Shown: positions 16,641-25,824, counted from the first letter of the stretch. The stretch: DNA of 36,669 nt from Candidatus Falkowbacteria bacterium RIFOXYD12_FULL_34_57 (GCA_001780285.1 MFGN01000021.1:75122-111790); one strand, 5' to 3'. Notes: a model not told the origin generated them from the letters alone. Translations and numbers: made by a program.

Positions 16641-16818
16641 CAATCACCTCTTTTTTTAAAAAATACGACTCAAAATGCTCAAGCATTTTATCAATATCTT
16701 TTTCGGTAAACAAGCCTTTTATTTCCGGGTCGTTACAAAAAGCGTTTTCAATATCCCGGCGGATCACCTCTTTGTCCAAAACGATTTTATTTTCCGCTTC
16801 ATGCAGTTTTTCAGGCAT
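16633..16818 (-). CDS. Small helical protein, unknown
   Basis: Starting at ATG 16818 it encodes 61 residues (MPEKLHEAENKIVLDKEV), charged and helical, with no known domain. An upstream start at 16842 exists, but 16818 gives an 8-base overlap ATGCCTGA with the preceding stop, exactly the geometry used again at the next gene junction. That suggests translational coupling of the cluster. Confidence 0.6.
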   Translation of the reverse strand: MPEKLHEAENKIVLDKEVIRRDIENAFCNDPEIKGLFTEKDIDKMLEHFESYFLKKEVIDV

Positions 16819-17386
16819 AAATCCGTTCCGCATTTTCATCACCGTAAACTTCTACATCAAATTCACGAAGAGCTTCCTGGAGATATTCTACTTGTTGTTC
16901 GTTGGCAAACAGATAAATTTTACCACTTTCAAATAATATTGAACATTCTTTGATGCCTATATTTTTTAAAAAATTCATAACAATATCATCCAGTTGTAAC
17001 ATTTCAAAAAAACTTTCCCCCTCTTTAAAATCTTCAATATCAACATAATCAGCGCCCCACATGCCAATAGCCTGTAAAAAACTCACTTGCTTTTCTTCAT
17101 AAATCCTGAAAAATACGCTATACAGAAATATTTCTTTATTTCTTTGCAATATTTTTTCATATTCGCTTTTTTCAAAAAAACACATGACACAATATACCGG
17201 TCCGGCAAAAAACCACCACAAAATAAACAGGGGAAATAAAAAAATTTCCAAAAATTTATCACCAATATTGATGATTAAATTCTTCATCCGATAAGTAAAG
17301 CATTTTTCCCATAAAAAATAATTCGGATTTTCCATAAAATGATCATCAAGATAATCATGATAATTCCGATAAAAATTAATCCTCAT
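16811..17386 (-). CDS. Membrane protein of unknown function
   Basis: 191 residues with one strongly hydrophobic hairpin-like stretch around residues 47-70 (FLEIFLFPLFILWWFFAGPVYCVMCFF) and a soluble acidic C-terminal part. That part ends in an alpha/beta-looking segment (ECSILFESGKIYLFANEQQV, then EVYGDE). There is no family I recognise. The start is supported by AAGGAG six bases upstream. It lies 22 bases after the PTH2-like gene and overlaps the next gene by 8 bases, so it belongs to the same transcript. Confidence 0.6.
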   Translation of the reverse strand: MRINFYRNYHDYLDDHFMENPNYFLWEKCFTYRMKNLIINIGDKFLEIFLFPLFILWWFFAGPVYCVMCFFEKSEYEKILQRNKEIFLYSVFFRIYEEKQVSFLQAIGMWGADYVDIEDFKEGESFFEMLQLDDIVMNFLKNIGIKECSILFESGKIYLFANEQQVEYLQEALREFDVEVYGDENAERIYA

Positions 17387-17408
17387 CGCGTTCTCCTTTT
17401 TATTTTTT

Positions 17409-17771
17409 TTATATAAAATCCCTATCTTTAATTGTAGGCAAATGCTTCACGATTCCGGGAATTTTTTCCTCGTCTATCGGAGCAATAACTATTCCGGTAC
17501 AGGTCATTTGAAAAAATTCAGTAAAACCCATGTCAAAAATTTTAAAAAATATGATTTCCTTTTCTTTTAATTTATCGATTATTTTATTAAAAATCTCATC
17601 ATTTTGCGCTATTAAAAATATTTTTCTTCTATGTTTACAAGACCAATTCCTGTAATCACGGATCAAATGCCTGTGTTCGTGAATCAAATCCGTTCCGTGG
17701 CAGGCCTGAATAATCATCTTAGGAATAGACATTTGCACACTTCTATTAAATATCCAATACGCTTTAATCAT
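17409..17771 (-). CDS. PTH2-like protein (peptidyl-tRNA hydrolase 2 family, divergent)
   Basis: 120 residues matching the PTH2 fold by motif. MSIPKMIIQACHG corresponds to the family MS-GK-AAQ-AHA segment. A central RKIFLIAQNDEIFNKIIDKL strand-helix unit follows. DMGFTEFFQMTCTGIVIAPIDEEKI matches the family DAG-T-GT-TVLAIGP region. PTH2 enzymes release peptides from peptidyl-tRNA and are typical of archaea and eukaryotes; bacterial relatives are scattered. The Lys and His of the first motif are kept, but activity is unproven. The gene follows recO by 45 bases and leads a train of overlapping small genes. Confidence 0.6.
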   Translation of the reverse strand: MIKAYWIFNRSVQMSIPKMIIQACHGTDLIHEHRHLIRDYRNWSCKHRRKIFLIAQNDEIFNKIIDKLKEKEIIFFKIFDMGFTEFFQMTCTGIVIAPIDEEKIPGIVKHLPTIKDRDFI

Positions 17772-17816
17772 GATTTGTTTCCTTATTATTTATTTGTAAA
17801 TGAACTTCTGGTTATA

Positions 17817-18554
17817 TTATTTAAAATTATACTGATACAATAGTTGCACTATGCGAATTAATTCTTTTTTCTGCTCTTCCGCCATATTCAGTTTTTGAAT
17901 ATCAACAAAGTCATTATACAATGAAAATCTTATTACTTTAACACAGGAATCACTAATTGTCAATTTTTTGCTGCCGACATTATCACAATTAATGCAGACC
18001 ACTCCGCCACTGGCAAAACTAAAATAATTCATGCCGGGAATAATTTTTCGGCCGCATTTCGTGCATTTATACATCTCTGGCAAAAAACCGATAATAGCCA
18101 AAAATTTTAATTTAAAAAAAGCATAAAACAACAAATAGTCATTTATGCTTTTATTAAAATCATTTAAAAAATTTAAAAATTCTGCCAATAAAGAAAAGAT
18201 TTCATAAGAATCATTAGTATCGCTTCTGAAAGTATACTTTTCTACAGTTTTAAGCGCTTGAGATGAAAATCTTATCTTATCAAAATCAGTCTTAATATTG
18301 CGGAAATTACGCTCATTATCAATACCGCCTAAATAATCACAATTTCTACCACGCACAATCATTACTTTGCCCAAATTCATCGGTTCAATATGCGCGGATA
18401 ATTTAGAGGTGTTTTTTTGCGCGCCCCGAACCACTAAATCAATCTTGCCTAGTTCAGGACTAAAAGCTAAAATTTTACTGTCATGCTCTCTGTGTATCCA
18501 GCGATTCAATACAATTATCTTGGTAATATATGTTTCTTCCATAACATTTAACAT
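17817..18554 (-). CDS. recO: DNA repair protein RecO
   Basis: 245 residues with an N-terminal OB fold (ITKIIVLNRWIHREHDSKIL, SPELGKIDLVVRGAQK), a helical middle region, and a zinc site formed by C164/C167 (YKCTKCGRK) and C187/C190 (VVCINC). The domain order and length are those of RecO, which loads RecA onto SSB-coated DNA with RecR. It begins 7 bases after the map-ruvX stop codon, so it is cotranscribed with map-ruvX. Met1 or Met5 (MEETYITK) may be the start. Confidence 0.9.
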   Translation of the reverse strand: MLNVMEETYITKIIVLNRWIHREHDSKILAFSPELGKIDLVVRGAQKNTSKLSAHIEPMNLGKVMIVRGRNCDYLGGIDNERNFRNIKTDFDKIRFSSQALKTVEKYTFRSDTNDSYEIFSLLAEFLNFLNDFNKSINDYLLFYAFFKLKFLAIIGFLPEMYKCTKCGRKIIPGMNYFSFASGGVVCINCDNVGSKKLTISDSCVKVIRFSLYNDFVDIQKLNMAEEQKKELIRIVQLLYQYNFK

Positions 18555-18561
18555 CCAACAA

Positions 18562-19782
18562 TTAACTTATTCGGTCCAAATACTGCTGCAGAATCAGCAT
18601 GGCGGCAATTGAATCACGAGGCGCTTTTGTTCTCTTGTCACCAATCAAAGCATCGGCTTCCTTGCTGGTTAATCTTTCATCTACAAACTCCATCGGGATA
18701 TCTAAAATACTTTTTAATTTTTTTATAAAAATTTCAAATTCTTTGGTAGTATTTTTTTCTCCGGACATTTTAATCGGATTTCCAATTATTAACCGATTAA
18801 TATTTTCATTCTTAATTACTTTCATTAGGCTGTTTATATCACCAACCACATCAAAAGGAATTGCCATATTTGATCCTCGTTCGCCAATAGCAAGTCCTAT
18901 TCGCTTCTCCCCCCAATCGATTCCTAAGTATTTTTCTTTATTTTTTTGCCCGGATTGAAATTTAGTAATAATTTCACAACCCTTCTCGGTTACAGCTATA
19001 GTATGCTCAAAGTGAGCGCTTAAGCTGTCATCCTCTGTCTCAAAAGTAAAGCCATCAACCGCCTCTTTAATTTTCCATGAACCCACATTAACCATCGGTT
19101 CAATTGCTAAAACCATTCCTGGTTCTAAAATTATATTCTTAATACTTTTATTGGTAATCGCATAATGCGGTACTTGTGGCGCTTCATGCACTGCATATCC
19201 CACTCCATGACCCACTAATTCACGCACTACTGAAAAACCATTTTTTTCTACATATCCCTGAATAGCCTTGCCGATATCATTAAGCGTGTTTCCCGGTTTT
19301 ACTTGTTCTAATCCTAAATACAATGATTGTTCTGTTACTTCTACTAATTTTTTAATTTCAGGCTTTACATCTCCCACTAAAAATGTCTGGGCCATATCCG
19401 TATAATACCCCCCTCCGCGAGAATATTTATTGCGCGGATTTCTTGTAGCATTATAAGGATACTCCATTCCTACATCAATACCCACAATATCACCTGACTC
19501 TAAAATACGAGAAGGAATAGCGGGAGCATGAACGATTTCATGGTTAATAGAAGTGCAAAGCGCCGTAGGGAATTTTTCACCATTGGGCATCACAAAGTTT
19601 TTGAAAGCAGGCCGTGCACCAATAGCTTGCATTATTTTATTAGCCTTCTTTTCCAGTTCTCCAGTATTCATTCCCGGATAAATCATAACAGAGATTTTTT
19701 TCATTATCTCAGCTAAAATAACCCCTCCTTCGCGAATTAATTTTATCTCTTCTTTGGTTTTTATCATCTTGTTTAATTTCAT
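18562..19782 (-). CDS. map-ruvX: Fusion protein: methionine aminopeptidase type I plus RuvX/YqgF nuclease
   Basis: One uninterrupted 406-residue frame. Residues 1-275 are a MetAP with the catalytic His85, metal ligands D103, D129, H192, E228 and E259, and a normal end at TEKGCEIITK. An extra loop of about 15 residues (YNATRNPRNKYSRGGG) separates the first two metal Asp residues. Residues 284-406 are a complete RuvX/YqgF RNase H-like domain with D289 (YLGIDWGEKRIGLAIG), E369 (VDERLTS) and D390 (PRDSIAAMLILQQYL). The linker is only about 9 residues. MetAP trims initiator Met from nascent proteins; RuvX acts in 16S rRNA 5' processing or on Holliday junctions. The gene follows adk, the classical spc-operon order. 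No stop or start codon remains at the junction, so a fused product is expected. Confidence 0.92.
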   Translation of the reverse strand: MKLNKMIKTKEEIKLIREGGVILAEIMKKISVMIYPGMNTGELEKKANKIMQAIGARPAFKNFVMPNGEKFPTALCTSINHEIVHAPAIPSRILESGDIVGIDVGMEYPYNATRNPRNKYSRGGGYYTDMAQTFLVGDVKPEIKKLVEVTEQSLYLGLEQVKPGNTLNDIGKAIQGYVEKNGFSVVRELVGHGVGYAVHEAPQVPHYAITNKSIKNIILEPGMVLAIEPMVNVGSWKIKEAVDGFTFETEDDSLSAHFEHTIAVTEKGCEIITKFQSGQKNKEKYLGIDWGEKRIGLAIGERGSNMAIPFDVVGDINSLMKVIKNENINRLIIGNPIKMSGEKNTTKEFEIFIKKLKSILDIPMEFVDERLTSKEADALIGDKRTKAPRDSIAAMLILQQYLDRIS

Positions 19783-19826
19783 ATACTTTTTTTATATATT
19801 TTCTCATAAGCAAAGAGGGTAATAGG

Positions 19827-20498
19827 TTATTCAATCTCATTCTTCACTATCTTAATAATCTCATTCTTAGTATCCTTTATACTTAATTCTCCGTTAATTT
19901 TTACTATCTTATAATATTTTTCTAAATATTTATTTATTTTTCTTACTCTGGCATGAAAATGCTTCAGTCTGTCGGCAATAACATTATGTTTATCATCATC
20001 TCTTTGGTACAATTTTAAACCGCACAAATCACAAACATCTTTCTTTTTAGGTGGATTGTTTACTAAGTGATAAGTAGCTCCGCAATCACAAACTCTCCTG
20101 CCGGTAACCCTTTCTTTTATCACTTTGTCTCTGATAATAATATCAATAACCAAAACGCTATTCTGGGAAGTTATTTTTTTCAACCGATCTTTAAGCAAAG
20201 ATGCCTGCTTTAAGCGTCTTGGATATCCGTCCAAAATAAAACCATTTTGTGTATCTTTTTTTGATATTCTTTTGTCAATTATTTTTTCCACAATATCATT
20301 AGCCACCAATTGCCCTTTTGATAATTTTTTCTTTATTGATCTGCCCAAAAGGCTCTTTGTTTCAATTTCATGTCGCAAAAGCTCCCCCGGAGATATGACC
20401 GGAATATTTAAATATTCCCCAAGCATATCAGCCTGAGTACCCTTACCTGAACCAGGTGCTCCTAAAAAAATAATATAAATTTTATTTTTTGTTTTCAT
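19827..20498 (-). CDS. adk: Adenylate kinase, zinc-containing long form
   Basis: 223 residues from ATG 20498 (MKTKNKIYIIFLGAPGSGKG); an upstream start at 20525 adds an unlikely leader. The P-loop GAPGSGKGTQ is at residues 13-22, the AMP-binding region reads DGYPRRLKQA (usually DGFPRT), and the LID has a Cys set (CDCGATYH and CDLCG) that binds structural zinc. It interconverts ATP plus AMP with two ADP. It sits 44 bases before map-ruvX and probably heads this transcript. Confidence 0.95.
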   Translation of the reverse strand: MKTKNKIYIIFLGAPGSGKGTQADMLGEYLNIPVISPGELLRHEIETKSLLGRSIKKKLSKGQLVANDIVEKIIDKRISKKDTQNGFILDGYPRRLKQASLLKDRLKKITSQNSVLVIDIIIRDKVIKERVTGRRVCDCGATYHLVNNPPKKKDVCDLCGLKLYQRDDDKHNVIADRLKHFHARVRKINKYLEKYYKIVKINGELSIKDTKNEIIKIVKNEIE

Positions 20499-20742
20499 AA
20501 TAAAATTAAAATAAAAAAATATCAAATCACAAGAATTAAATTACAAATAAATTTCAAACTCAAAATAATAAATTTAAAACTTTTATGATTAAATAATAAT
20601 TTAAATTAAATGTTTTGAATTTCGAATTTGTTATTTCGGATTTATTTGTTATTTGAAATTTGTTATTTGAATTTTCTAATTAAAAGTATTTAATTAAAAC
20701 AAATTATTATATATTTATAAAAAATTTAATACTTTCCTTGTC
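20499..20742. other. AT-rich spacer with self-complementary TTTGAATTT-type words
   Basis: No gene is seen. The right half repeats ATTTGTTATTT and GAATTTG-like words (for example near 20620-20675), and the left half carries the complement (CAAATAAATTTCAAA near 20541), so a long loose hairpin can form. The adk promoter is presumably here, but no clear -35/-10 pair stands out. Confidence 0.4.
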
Positions 20743-21714
20743 TTATCCCCGAAATATGATAAATATTAAATAAATAATATACAAAAATATTAAAAATGAA
20801 CCTTCCACCCTACCAAGTATATTTCTTTTTCCAACAAAAATCAAGAACAGAAGCAATATGGTGACGGCGAATAGAATAAAAAAATCAACATTCAAAATAG
20901 TAGAAAAAGGAATGGGGGCAATTACTGAACTTATTCCTAAAACCCATAAAATATTAAAAATATTAGAACCTACTACATTACCCACCGCAATATCTGTTTT
21001 GCCCCGATAAGCCGCCACTGCCGATGCGGCAAGCTCGGGAAGCGAAGTTCCTACGGCTATAATCGTCAAGCCAATCAAAGTTTCACTGATGTTAAAAATT
21101 TTAGCAAAATTTATTGCGCTGCCCACAATCCATTCCCCCCCGAAATACAAGCCCACAAGCCCAGCCATAATTAATGCGGCAGAGTGGTAAAATTTATATG
21201 TTTCAATCTTTTCTTCTGAAATACTCTCCAAAATAGTAGATTCGTCCTTACTGATTCCAAAAGTATAATATATAAATATTACAAAAAATAATATTAAAAC
21301 AAAACCATCAATTCTGGTCAGTATACTGCTCTGGAACCCATCAATAATTTTATCATTTACCAAAAAACCAACAGCCAAAACAGCTAAAAGCGAAAAGGGT
21401 ATTTCTTTATTTACGGTATTTTTTTTAACAAGCAAGGGGCGAATTACAGCTGAAATTCCCAAAATCAACAAAGTATTAGAAATATTAGAACCAATAATAT
21501 TTCCCAAAGCAACACCGGCACTGCCTTTAAAAGAAGCAAGGGTGCTTACCAAAAGTTCCGGCATAGATGTTCCAAAGGCCACAATGGTTAAACCGATAAC
21601 AAAATTTGATATCCCATATTTTTTAGCAATAGAAGAAGATCCATCCACTAATAAATCGGCACCCTTGATTAAAAATATAAAACCTAGTAGAAAAAAAATT
21701 GTATCAATTAACAT
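20743..21714 (-). CDS. Calcium/sodium:cation antiporter (CaCA family, YrbG-like)
   Basis: 323 residues, highly hydrophobic, built of two inverted halves. The alpha-1 repeat reads TIVAFGTSMPELLVSTLA followed by GNIIGSNISN; the alpha-2 repeat reads TIIAVGTSLPELAASAVA followed by GNVVGSNIFN. These hold the ion-binding Glu and Asn residues of bacterial Na+/Ca2+ and K+-dependent exchangers. It is an inner-membrane protein, and the exact ion pair is not deducible. It stands alone, with about 50 bases to the next upstream gene. Confidence 0.93.
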   Translation of the reverse strand: MLIDTIFFLLGFIFLIKGADLLVDGSSSIAKKYGISNFVIGLTIVAFGTSMPELLVSTLASFKGSAGVALGNIIGSNISNTLLILGISAVIRPLLVKKNTVNKEIPFSLLAVLAVGFLVNDKIIDGFQSSILTRIDGFVLILFFVIFIYYTFGISKDESTILESISEEKIETYKFYHSAALIMAGLVGLYFGGEWIVGSAINFAKIFNISETLIGLTIIAVGTSLPELAASAVAAYRGKTDIAVGNVVGSNIFNILWVLGISSVIAPIPFSTILNVDFFILFAVTILLLFLIFVGKRNILGRVEGSFLIFLYIIYLIFIIFRG

Positions 21715-21768
21715 ATTATAAATTATTAATTATTAAGCAATTCTAAAAACTATCCCCTTTATACTTAA

Positions 21769-22518
21769 TCAAAATCCAATTGGTTTATTGCCTTTTAGAT
21801 TTGTATTATTTAGAGGCGCATTAATTCCAACTTTCTTATTTGCCCCAATACCAGATGCTACTCCCTGGGCCTCTTTTCCTGATTGTACAGATGCTCGAGG
21901 AGCAGAAAAATCATCCTGAGAAAAATTATTACCAAGAGCTGAAATTCCGTAAGTTTGCCCTTTGGTAATTCTGGTGTGATCAATTTTTACATTATCACTG
22001 TCACTGCTTTTGGTTAAAGCTTTTTTTACAGCCTCTTCTCCTTGTGCCCTAGAAGCTTCTCGTTCGTAGCTATATCTACTAGCAATAACATTTCTGGCTC
22101 GCTCCCCCTTTAATCTCTGTGACATATCATTCTTAATATTTGACCAGGATTTTGTTCCGATTCTTACATCTCTTTCTATTTCTTTTATTTTCGCTTCACT
22201 GATATTTCCCAAATTTTTTACTATCTTGTTTACTTCTGATTTTATTTCTGTTTCAGATTTTTGTCTATCCTCCAACCCGCTCACTATTTTTTTAGCCTTT
22301 CTGTCTTCAAAGCCCCATTTGTTTTTCAAAGTCTCTAATTTTTGTCTTTTAAACGGAAGCTTGCTCAAAACCCCGGCCAATGCTTTTCGAGCCCCGAAAC
22401 CATATAGTTTTTTACCAGAAACAGGATCTAAAATTCTAGCATATCTTAATTCGGGATTTTCATTTAATTTTTTATATGCTTCTTCTTTGGTTATTTTTTG
22501 TCTTGTATTTAATGTCAT
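21769..22518 (-). CDS. Highly charged hypothetical protein downstream of the ABC permease
   Basis: 249 residues, Lys/Glu/Arg-rich and without membrane segments. The N-terminal third has KITKEEAYKKLNENPELRYARILDPVSGKKLYG; the middle is helical and coiled-coil-like (ETEIKSEVNKIVKNLGNISE). The C-terminal 80 residues are Gly/Ser/Asn-rich and probably disordered. I recognise no family. The 21-base gap to the ABC permease upstream places it in the ABC operon and suggests an accessory cytoplasmic role. Confidence 0.6.
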   Translation of the reverse strand: MTLNTRQKITKEEAYKKLNENPELRYARILDPVSGKKLYGFGARKALAGVLSKLPFKRQKLETLKNKWGFEDRKAKKIVSGLEDRQKSETEIKSEVNKIVKNLGNISEAKIKEIERDVRIGTKSWSNIKNDMSQRLKGERARNVIASRYSYEREASRAQGEEAVKKALTKSSDSDNVKIDHTRITKGQTYGISALGNNFSQDDFSAPRASVQSGKEAQGVASGIGANKKVGINAPLNNTNLKGNKPIGF

Positions 22519-22539
22519 AAATTTTACTAAAAATATAAA

Positions 22540-23757
22540 CTACTTATATCTAAGCGCTTCTAAACAATTAATATTGGCGGCACGGCGAGCCGGATAAAAA
22601 CCAGTCATGAGGCCGACAATTGTTGAAAATATTATAATTGTAAGTCCAAACCAAAGAGGAGTATAAAACAAATCAATTTTTTCTCCGCCGAGCGCTCCCG
22701 CCAAGAAATTCAAGCCATAATTAAATATTTCACCCCCAATGATTCCGATTATAATTCCACCTAGTCCTCCCAAAAATCCAATCACCACAGATTCAGCTAA
22801 GAACATATTCCAGATATCAACACTGGTAGCGCCCAAGGCTTTCATAATACCAATCTCCTGAGTGCGCTCAAGCAGCGCAATAGTCATTGTGTTAAACATG
22901 CCGATGGCGCTAACAATCAAGGCCACTATTCCAAAAGAGGCGAGCACTATTTGCACTACTTTAAAAATCTGATTAGCCTGTTCAATAATATCCGATAAAG
23001 CGCTAACCATAAAACCTTTATCAATAATACTTTCTCTTATAATATCCAAATTCTCTTTTTTGTCAGCCTTTACTTTTATCTTGCTATAATTATCAATTCC
23101 CAAATCCTGACTTACGGAAAAAGGCAGATACACATAGCTGGAACTTTCTTCTTCTACAATTCCTATAATCTTAAATTCTTGTTCAAGCTCCACGAAGCTT
23201 CTGGTTATTTTTTCTTGCGCTTCTTCGTCCCCGGAAACAAAAATAGTAAATTTAACAATTTTTCCAAAAGCATCTTCTTCTGATAAATTAAACAATTGCA
23301 GGGCTGCGGAAGAAATAATGATTTTGTTTTTATCTTTAAATTCATCTGTATAAAAATTTCCCTTTTTTAAAACTGTACCATCCAAGAGAAAAAATTCATG
23401 ATTCACAAAGTTCATTAAAAGCTCTGAGGAAATATCATCAATTCTGATTTGCGCTTGAGACGTAACCATGGGACTTGTTTTATCAACTCCGGTAATCGCG
23501 CTTATTTGTTTTTCTGATTCACTATTCATTCTCAAACCAGAAACATCAGCCGTAGTCACATCCAAACTAAGCAGGGCATCAGAGGTGGTAATTCTGTTTA
23601 AAATCAATTGCTGCAAGCCATAACCCAGAGACACCAAAAAAAGAATGGCGCCAATCCCTACGCTAATTCCCAGAATAGTCAATATTGTTCTGGAACGATT
23701 AGTCCTGAACATTCTTGTTGATAATCTTAAAATATCAATAACTAACATAATAGACAA
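22540..23757 (-). CDS. MacB/FtsX-type ABC transporter permease
   Basis: 405 residues. An N-terminal membrane helix (TILTILGISVGIGAILFLVSLGYGL) is followed by a periplasmic-type MacB_PCD domain (about 45-270). Three C-terminal helices (from VVQIVLASFGIVALIVSAIGMFN onward) include the conserved FtsX segment ERTQEIGIMKALGA, and the protein ends with PARRAANINCLEALRY. This is the mechanotransmission family that exports or extracts substrates rather than importing them. The ATPase gene lies 112 bases upstream on the same strand. Confidence 0.92.
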   Translation of the reverse strand: MSIMLVIDILRLSTRMFRTNRSRTILTILGISVGIGAILFLVSLGYGLQQLILNRITTSDALLSLDVTTADVSGLRMNSESEKQISAITGVDKTSPMVTSQAQIRIDDISSELLMNFVNHEFFLLDGTVLKKGNFYTDEFKDKNKIIISSAALQLFNLSEEDAFGKIVKFTIFVSGDEEAQEKITRSFVELEQEFKIIGIVEEESSSYVYLPFSVSQDLGIDNYSKIKVKADKKENLDIIRESIIDKGFMVSALSDIIEQANQIFKVVQIVLASFGIVALIVSAIGMFNTMTIALLERTQEIGIMKALGATSVDIWNMFLAESVVIGFLGGLGGIIIGIIGGEIFNYGLNFLAGALGGEKIDLFYTPLWFGLTIIIFSTIVGLMTGFYPARRAANINCLEALRYK

Positions 23758-23869
23758 AATGCAAAGTGCTCCACTCTGGACGGATTAGCCAAAAAATAAA
23801 TTTAATATTTGCCGGCTAAAAGTGCGAAGTACAAAATTATGGAATCGCTATGCGATATATTTAATAAAT

Positions 23870-25645
23870 CTATTTATTCTTCATTTCATCTTCCCGCTCT
23901 TGCAGGGCCTGCATTATATCCTCCATGGATTTATGTTTCTCTTCATGGGTTTCATTTGTTTCTTTTTTTTCTAAATCTTTTGAGGAAATTTCCGGTTTTT
24001 CTTTATCGCTTAACCCTGATTCACTGTGCGGAAAAAATTTATTTAAAATCTGAAGGCCCCCTTGAATATCCTTGTTATTCAAACCTTCATCTTCTTTTTT
24101 TTCTTCTTTTTTCTTTTCTTTATCATTCTCCATGGTCGCTATTTGAGAAAATTCTCCATCTGAAGATGAAATTTCTTTCAATATTTTATCCTTATCTGTC
24201 AATTCTTGGTTTGTCTGCTGTTTATTTTTTTCTGCATTTTGTTTTATATCTGAAAACTCTGTATTGCCGGAAAATTTATTATCACTCTGCACCATACCAA
24301 ACCCTAAAATTAATATCAATTCCATTTCCTCCGTTATAGCTTTGGCTGTTTTACTATTTAAACCTACTCCTCCATCATTAAAAGGAGTGTCTAACTTGCT
24401 GAAAAATTCCATTTTTTGGATATCGCTATTCAAGCGATTCATAACCGCTCCGCGCAATCTATCAATTTGTATTTTATCTAAATGTTGAAAATATTCATGA
24501 TAGCAGGTCATTAATAAATAATCCGTAATCTTTTGCGCCTTTTCTTCTATGGTTATTTTTTCATGTTTTCCCGCTTCATCTTTCTTTTGTCTTCCTTTTT
24601 GATATACAAAAAAGGCCATTCTCACAACACGATTTACCCTTCTCAGAATCTTTCCGGCAGTTTGTTTGTTAAATCCTACCCCGCCTTCCCGCGAAGATCT
24701 TTTTAAAATATCATAAACCTCATCTTCGGAAATAGTTCCAAGCATCCTTCTTTGGATTATTTCTTCAAAAACCCTTGTTTCTTCCAAAGTCCTTGAAGTA
24801 ATAAAATGATGCGCAAATATTTTAGCTTTATAGGGCATAATCAAAATATTAATCTGCTCCGGTGAAAGACCCCGATAAGAGCGCATCATATTGGATATTT
24901 GAGCAATAGGATTTTCTTCTGTTGCCTCTTTCTTTAGTTTTTTCTTGTACTTATCGCGATTAATAACCTCACGGGTAATAATTCCGTCTTTCATGTAAAT
25001 GATTCGGTCGCCATAATGAATATGTTCCGGATTATGGGTTACCATTACGATTGTTTTCTTTTCTTTCTTGTTTAAATTATCCAGAATTTCCAAAACATTT
25101 TCAGCGGAAACTGAATCCAGATTTCCCACAGGCTCATCAGCCAAAACCATTTGCGGATTATTAACTATTGAACGCGCGATTCCGATCCTCTGCTGCTGTC
25201 CGCCGGATAGCTCGGTCGGGATCTTATCGGCATGATCCAGTATTCCAAAACGATCCAGAAGATTTCTGGCCCATTTGTTTCTTTTTCCTTTTCGAATATT
25301 TATAAAAATCTGCGGCAAAGCCACATTATCCAAAACAGTCAGGCTGGTAATCAGGTTATACTGCTGATAAATCATGCCGACATTATCACGATGATACATG
25401 GCAAAATCATTTCTGCTCATTTTGGTTAAATCTCGTCCAAACACAAAAACACTCCCATTGTCAGGGACCTCTAGGCCGGCTAAAATATTTAAAAGAGTGG
25501 ATTTGCCGCAGCCAGAAGGACCAAAAAATATAATAAATTCTTCGGGATAAACCTCCAAATCAATATTAATCAAAGCCTGATATTCATTAGTCTTTCCCGG
25601 ATTATAAGTAAAGTTTACTTTTTTAAGAGTAATAATTGGATCCAT
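23870..25645 (-). CDS. MacB/LolD-type ABC ATPase with a long duplicated C-terminal extension
   Basis: Residues 1-230 are a standard LolD/MacB ATPase: Walker A GPSGCGKST (42-50), Q-loop QQYN, signature LSGGQ (146-150), Walker B MVLADEP (166-172), H204. Family members normally end near here; this one runs to 591. Residues 265-345 and 372-450 are two copies of an unrecognised helical domain. They share a pattern of M-x2-Y...F-x-H, then I-x2-R, then GGVGFNKQTAGKI in copy 1 and GGVGLNSKTAKAI in copy 2. Residues 455-591 are a Lys/Glu-rich, probably disordered tail. The extension is cytoplasmic by topology. Its partner permease is the next gene. Confidence 0.9.
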   Translation of the reverse strand: MDPIITLKKVNFTYNPGKTNEYQALINIDLEVYPEEFIIFFGPSGCGKSTLLNILAGLEVPDNGSVFVFGRDLTKMSRNDFAMYHRDNVGMIYQQYNLITSLTVLDNVALPQIFINIRKGKRNKWARNLLDRFGILDHADKIPTELSGGQQQRIGIARSIVNNPQMVLADEPVGNLDSVSAENVLEILDNLNKKEKKTIVMVTHNPEHIHYGDRIIYMKDGIITREVINRDKYKKKLKKEATEENPIAQISNMMRSYRGLSPEQINILIMPYKAKIFAHHFITSRTLEETRVFEEIIQRRMLGTISEDEVYDILKRSSREGGVGFNKQTAGKILRRVNRVVRMAFFVYQKGRQKKDEAGKHEKITIEEKAQKITDYLLMTCYHEYFQHLDKIQIDRLRGAVMNRLNSDIQKMEFFSKLDTPFNDGGVGLNSKTAKAITEEMELILILGFGMVQSDNKFSGNTEFSDIKQNAEKNKQQTNQELTDKDKILKEISSSDGEFSQIATMENDKEKKKEEKKEDEGLNNKDIQGGLQILNKFFPHSESGLSDKEKPEISSKDLEKKETNETHEEKHKSMEDIMQALQEREDEMKNK

Positions 25646-25824
25646 AACAAAAAAACAGCAAATTTTTCCGCCAATAATCAGAAAATTTGCAAATTAAAAA
25701 TTTTTAAAGTTATAAAGCCAAAAATGGTTATTATTTAATAATTCCAAACTTTTGACTTTGCAAACTTTAAACTTTTTACTAATTAATATTATACCATAAA
25801 AAGATTAATTATCACAAAACTAAA

